From contig NZ_JALJYF010000001.1 of assembly GCF_024170465.1 (NCBI RefSeq), forward strand, positions 558,001 through 622,000: a stretch of DNA of 64,000 bases, read 5' to 3'. The position numbers and the translations under genes are program-made. Origin of the DNA: Natronospira proteinivora. Lineage in GTDB: Bacteria > Pseudomonadota > Gammaproteobacteria > Natronospirales > Natronospiraceae. Shown here piece after piece: positions 61,707 through 64,000 of the stretch. The notes beneath the pieces are model-generated. The model worked only from the letters and a program-made list of their open reading frames with translations, ran no database searches and had not been told where the DNA came from. Position 1 is the first letter of the stretch. Each line of letters begins with the position of its first letter.

Positions 61707-62465
61707 ATGTCGCAGAGTGAAGCGGAAAAACCGTCCAATAGCATCCTGCCCCGTCATGTGGCCATCATCATGGATGGCAATGGGCGCTGGGCCAAGGGAC
61801 GTGGTCGCCCCCGCCACATGGGGCATCAAGCGGGCGCCCAGGCGGCCGAGGTGGTGATCGAATCGGTGGCGCGTCGCGGTATTCCGGTGTTGTCCCTGTT
61901 TGCTTTCAGCAGCGAGAACTGGTCCCGGCCCCAGGGAGAGATCCGACGCCTGATGGACCTGTTTCGTCGGGCCATGAAGCAGGCTGTGCCCAAGCTTCAT
62001 GAAAACGGGGTTCGTGTCTCTTTCCTGGGGGATCGCAGTCGTTTTCCTGAAGATCTTCAAGTGAAGATGGGTGAGGCCGAGCAATTGACGGCGGCCAATA
62101 GCGGCTTGCATCTGAATATTGCGGCCGGTTATGGGGGGCGCTGGGATATTCTCCAGGCGGCTCGCGGAGCGGCACAGGAAGTTGCTGACGGCCGCATTCG
62201 GCCGGAGGATATCGATGAGGCCGCCCTGGGACGGAAACTGTCCCTGTCTGGATTGCCGGCACCGGACCTGTTCATTCGTACCGGCGGTGAACGCCGCATC
62301 AGTAATTATTTTCTTTGGGATCTGGCCTATACGGAGCTCTATTTCACGGATTGTCTGTGGCCGGATTTCGATGCCGACGCCCTGAATGCCGCGCTGGCTG
62401 ACTTTTCCGAGCGCGAACGCCGTTTTGGGGGCGTGGGTCGAGAAGGAGCGGAATCCCTTGCTTAA
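61707..62465 (+). CDS. uppS: Undecaprenyl diphosphate synthase
   Basis: Makes the C55 lipid carrier of peptidoglycan and other surface polymers. The 252-residue cis-prenyltransferase has HVAIIMDGNGRWAKGRGRPRHMGHQAG, FAFSSENWSRP, LHLNIAAGYGGRWDIL and RTGGERRISNYFLWDLAYTELYF. ATG 61707 lacks a strong ribosome site. Its stop overlaps the cdsA start. Confidence 0.95.
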   Translation: MSQSEAEKPSNSILPRHVAIIMDGNGRWAKGRGRPRHMGHQAGAQAAEVVIESVARRGIPVLSLFAFSSENWSRPQGEIRRLMDLFRRAMKQAVPKLHENGVRVSFLGDRSRFPEDLQVKMGEAEQLTAANSGLHLNIAAGYGGRWDILQAARGAAQEVADGRIRPEDIDEAALGRKLSLSGLPAPDLFIRTGGERRISNYFLWDLAYTELYFTDCLWPDFDADALNAALADFSERERRFGGVGREGAESLA

Positions 62466-63261
62466 ACAACGTGTTATCACCGCTTTGATCGTTGGGCCCT
62501 TGGCCTTGGCGGGGGTATTCCTATTGCCTTCTTTCTGGTTCGGCCTGGCGCTGGCCGGGGCCATGGCTATTGCCGCCCAGGAATGGGCCGGTTTGGCCAG
62601 CCCCGGACGCAGGGGTGTAATGGCTGCTTTCGTCCCGCTGGTCTTTCTGAGTTGCCTGCTATTTCTCTGGCTTGACCTGGAGCTGGCCTGGGGCGCCTAT
62701 CCCTTGTGGGCGGTGGTGCCGCTCTGGGTATTGGCGCTGATGTGGCTGGCAAGACCGGAGGCACGCCCGCCGGTGCTGGCCAAACTGGGTTTCGGCCTGT
62801 TTGCCCTGAGTGGCGCCTGGCTGGGTCTGTATCTCCTTCAAGGGCAGTCGGCCGGTCCCTGGTTGCTGATTCTGCTGTTCGGCCTGGTCTGGGGGGCGGA
62901 TGTGGGCGCCTATTTTGCCGGCAAGGCCTTCGGGTGTCACAAACTGGCCCCCCGGGTGAGCCCGGGCAAGACCTGGGAAGGGGTGGCCGGTGGTCTGGCC
63001 CTTTCAGGGCTGGTGGCCGTGGTGGCCGTGCCGCTATTGGGTATTGAACAGATGGTTTCCTTTGTCCTGCTTTGTCTGGTCGCTGCCGCCATATCCGTGG
63101 CCGGGGACTTGGTGGAGTCCCTGCTCAAGCGTCAGGCCGGCATCAAGGACAGTGGCTGGTTACTGCCCGGCCACGGCGGGGTGCTGGATCGCATGGACAG
63201 TTTGCTGGTGGCGGCACCGATTCTGGTGCTGGGATTGTCGCTGATGGGTGAGTTGTCATGA
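62458..63261 (+). CDS. cdsA: Phosphatidate cytidylyltransferase
   Basis: Makes CDP-diacylglycerol for phospholipid synthesis at the inner membrane. The 267-residue protein has about eight hydrophobic helices and the CDP-DAG synthase signature [38 protein letters not shown] near the C-terminus. The start is TTG 62458 ([11 protein letters not shown]), with AAGGAG 10 bp before it, overlapping uppS by 8 bp. Confidence 0.93.
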   Translation: MLKQRVITALIVGPLALAGVFLLPSFWFGLALAGAMAIAAQEWAGLASPGRRGVMAAFVPLVFLSCLLFLWLDLELAWGAYPLWAVVPLWVLALMWLARPEARPPVLAKLGFGLFALSGAWLGLYLLQGQSAGPWLLILLFGLVWGADVGAYFAGKAFGCHKLAPRVSPGKTWEGVAGGLALSGLVAVVAVPLLGIEQMVSFVLLCLVAAAISVAGDLVESLLKRQAGIKDSGWLLPGHGGVLDRMDSLLVAAPILVLGLSLMGELS

Positions 63262-64000
63262 AGTCCGTGGTGGTTCTTGGTGCCACCGGCTCGGTCGGTC
63301 GCAGCACCTTGAATGTTCTGGCCCGTCATCCGGATCGTTTCCGTGTGGCGGCGCTGACGGCGAATACCGATCACGAGGGGCTGCTGGCCCAATGCCTGGA
63401 GACCCATCCGGAACTGGCCGTGCTGGTGGATTCCGACGGGGCAGCGGCCCTGGAGGCCGGTTTGCGCAAGGCGGGTCTCAAGACCGAAGTACTCACCGGA
63501 CCACAGGCGCTGGTTTCGGCTGCAGAGCTGGCCGGCGCCGATGTGGTGATGGCGGCCATTGTGGGGGCGGCAGGCCTGCTGCCTACCCTGGCGGCGGTCA
63601 AGGCCGGCAAGCGGGTGCTGGTGGCCAACAAGGAGCCCCTGGTGATGTGTGGCGGTCTGTTCATGTCCGCCGTGCGGGCCTCAGGGGCTGAATTGCTACC
63701 CATCGACAGCGAGCACAACGCCATCTTTCAATGCCTGCCCGGCGGTTATCGAACCGGCGAGATGCCCCGGGGGATCCGTTCGGTGTTGTTGACAGCCTCC
63801 GGCGGGCCATTTCGGGATTGGCCCCTGGCCGATATGGGCTCGGTGACGCCGGCGCAGGCCTGCAAGCATCCCAACTGGAGCATGGGGCGCAAGATTTCGG
63901 TAGATTCGGCGACCATGATGAACAAGGGACTGGAGCTAATCGAGGCCTGTCACTTGTTTTCTCTGGAACCTGAGGCCATTCGGGTGGTCCTTCATCCGGA
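63258..64000 (+). CDS. dxr: 1-deoxy-D-xylulose 5-phosphate reductoisomerase (C-terminus beyond window)
   Basis: Catalyses the second step of the MEP isoprenoid pathway, making MEP from DXP with NADPH. The available 247 residues begin [21 protein letters not shown], then [38 protein letters not shown], and [31 protein letters not shown]. Its ATG lies inside the cdsA stop (ATGA). It extends past the right edge. Confidence 0.97.
   Translation, partial: MKSVVVLGATGSVGRSTLNVLARHPDRFRVAALTANTDHEGLLAQCLETHPELAVLVDSDGAAALEAGLRKAGLKTEVLTGPQALVSAAELAGADVVMAAIVGAAGLLPTLAAVKAGKRVLVANKEPLVMCGGLFMSAVRASGAELLPIDSEHNAIFQCLPGGYRTGEMPRGIRSVLLTASGGPFRDWPLADMGSVTPAQACKHPNWSMGRKISVDSATMMNKGLELIEACHLFSLEPEAIRVVLHP

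Overview
The window is a piece of a gammaproteobacterial chromosome. The right end carries the conserved housekeeping order map / rpsB-tsf-pyrH-frr-uppS-cdsA-dxr, next to glnD and the lysine/diaminopimelate genes dapC, dapD and dapE. The core genes are clearly GC-rich; the block at about 5-17 kb is visibly more AT-rich and differs in codon use from gene to gene. Genus cannot be fixed from sequence reading alone; acidic surface-type proteins and a Lys/Ala-rich tail on ribosomal protein S2 suggest an environmental, possibly halophilic, lineage.

Region 1 (1-20.7 kb, possibly to 21.15 kb) is a sedentary chromosomal integron. A tyrosine recombinase of the IntI type (1109-2080, minus strand) is preceded by a perfect LexA box, so cassette shuffling is probably SOS-controlled. 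After an attI-like core (2291) and a stretch of eroded genes, a cassette array follows, in which almost every gene is separated from the next by an attC site with paired R''/R' cores. The cassettes encode an OLD-family ATPase/TOPRIM nuclease, a DRT/Abi-like reverse transcriptase, a PD-(D/E)xK-type protein, a Cys-rich zinc ribbon protein, a membrane-anchored orphan, three successive proteins with an HEPN-like R-N-x3-H motif, an FRG-domain protein, a small membrane protein, a broken phytanoyl-CoA dioxygenase, an SRPBCC protein, a HigBA toxin-antitoxin pair, a second methionine aminopeptidase, a divergent SDR/LysR pair, an amino-acid racemase and a GFA-type protein. Cassettes at 5.2-14.3 kb look like an anti-phage (defence) stock.

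Region 2 (21-44 kb) is an accessory region rich in small detoxification enzymes, exporters (two SMR, two DMT/EamA), LysR and MarR regulators, and decaying gene fragments with internal deletions (hydrolase, LysR, SDR, two-part exported protein, VOC). Two regulatory layouts can be read directly: a MarR gene divergent from an EamA exporter across two palindromes, and an orphan MerR-type promoter with a 19-bp spacer upstream of an arylamine N-acetyltransferase.

Region 3 (44-64 kb) holds an exported catalase-peroxidase, an AAC(6')-like acetyltransferase, the dap genes interrupted by a degraded GxxExxY element with 37-bp inverted repeats, glnD, map, and the divergent translation/isoprenoid/phospholipid operon that runs off the right edge within dxr.
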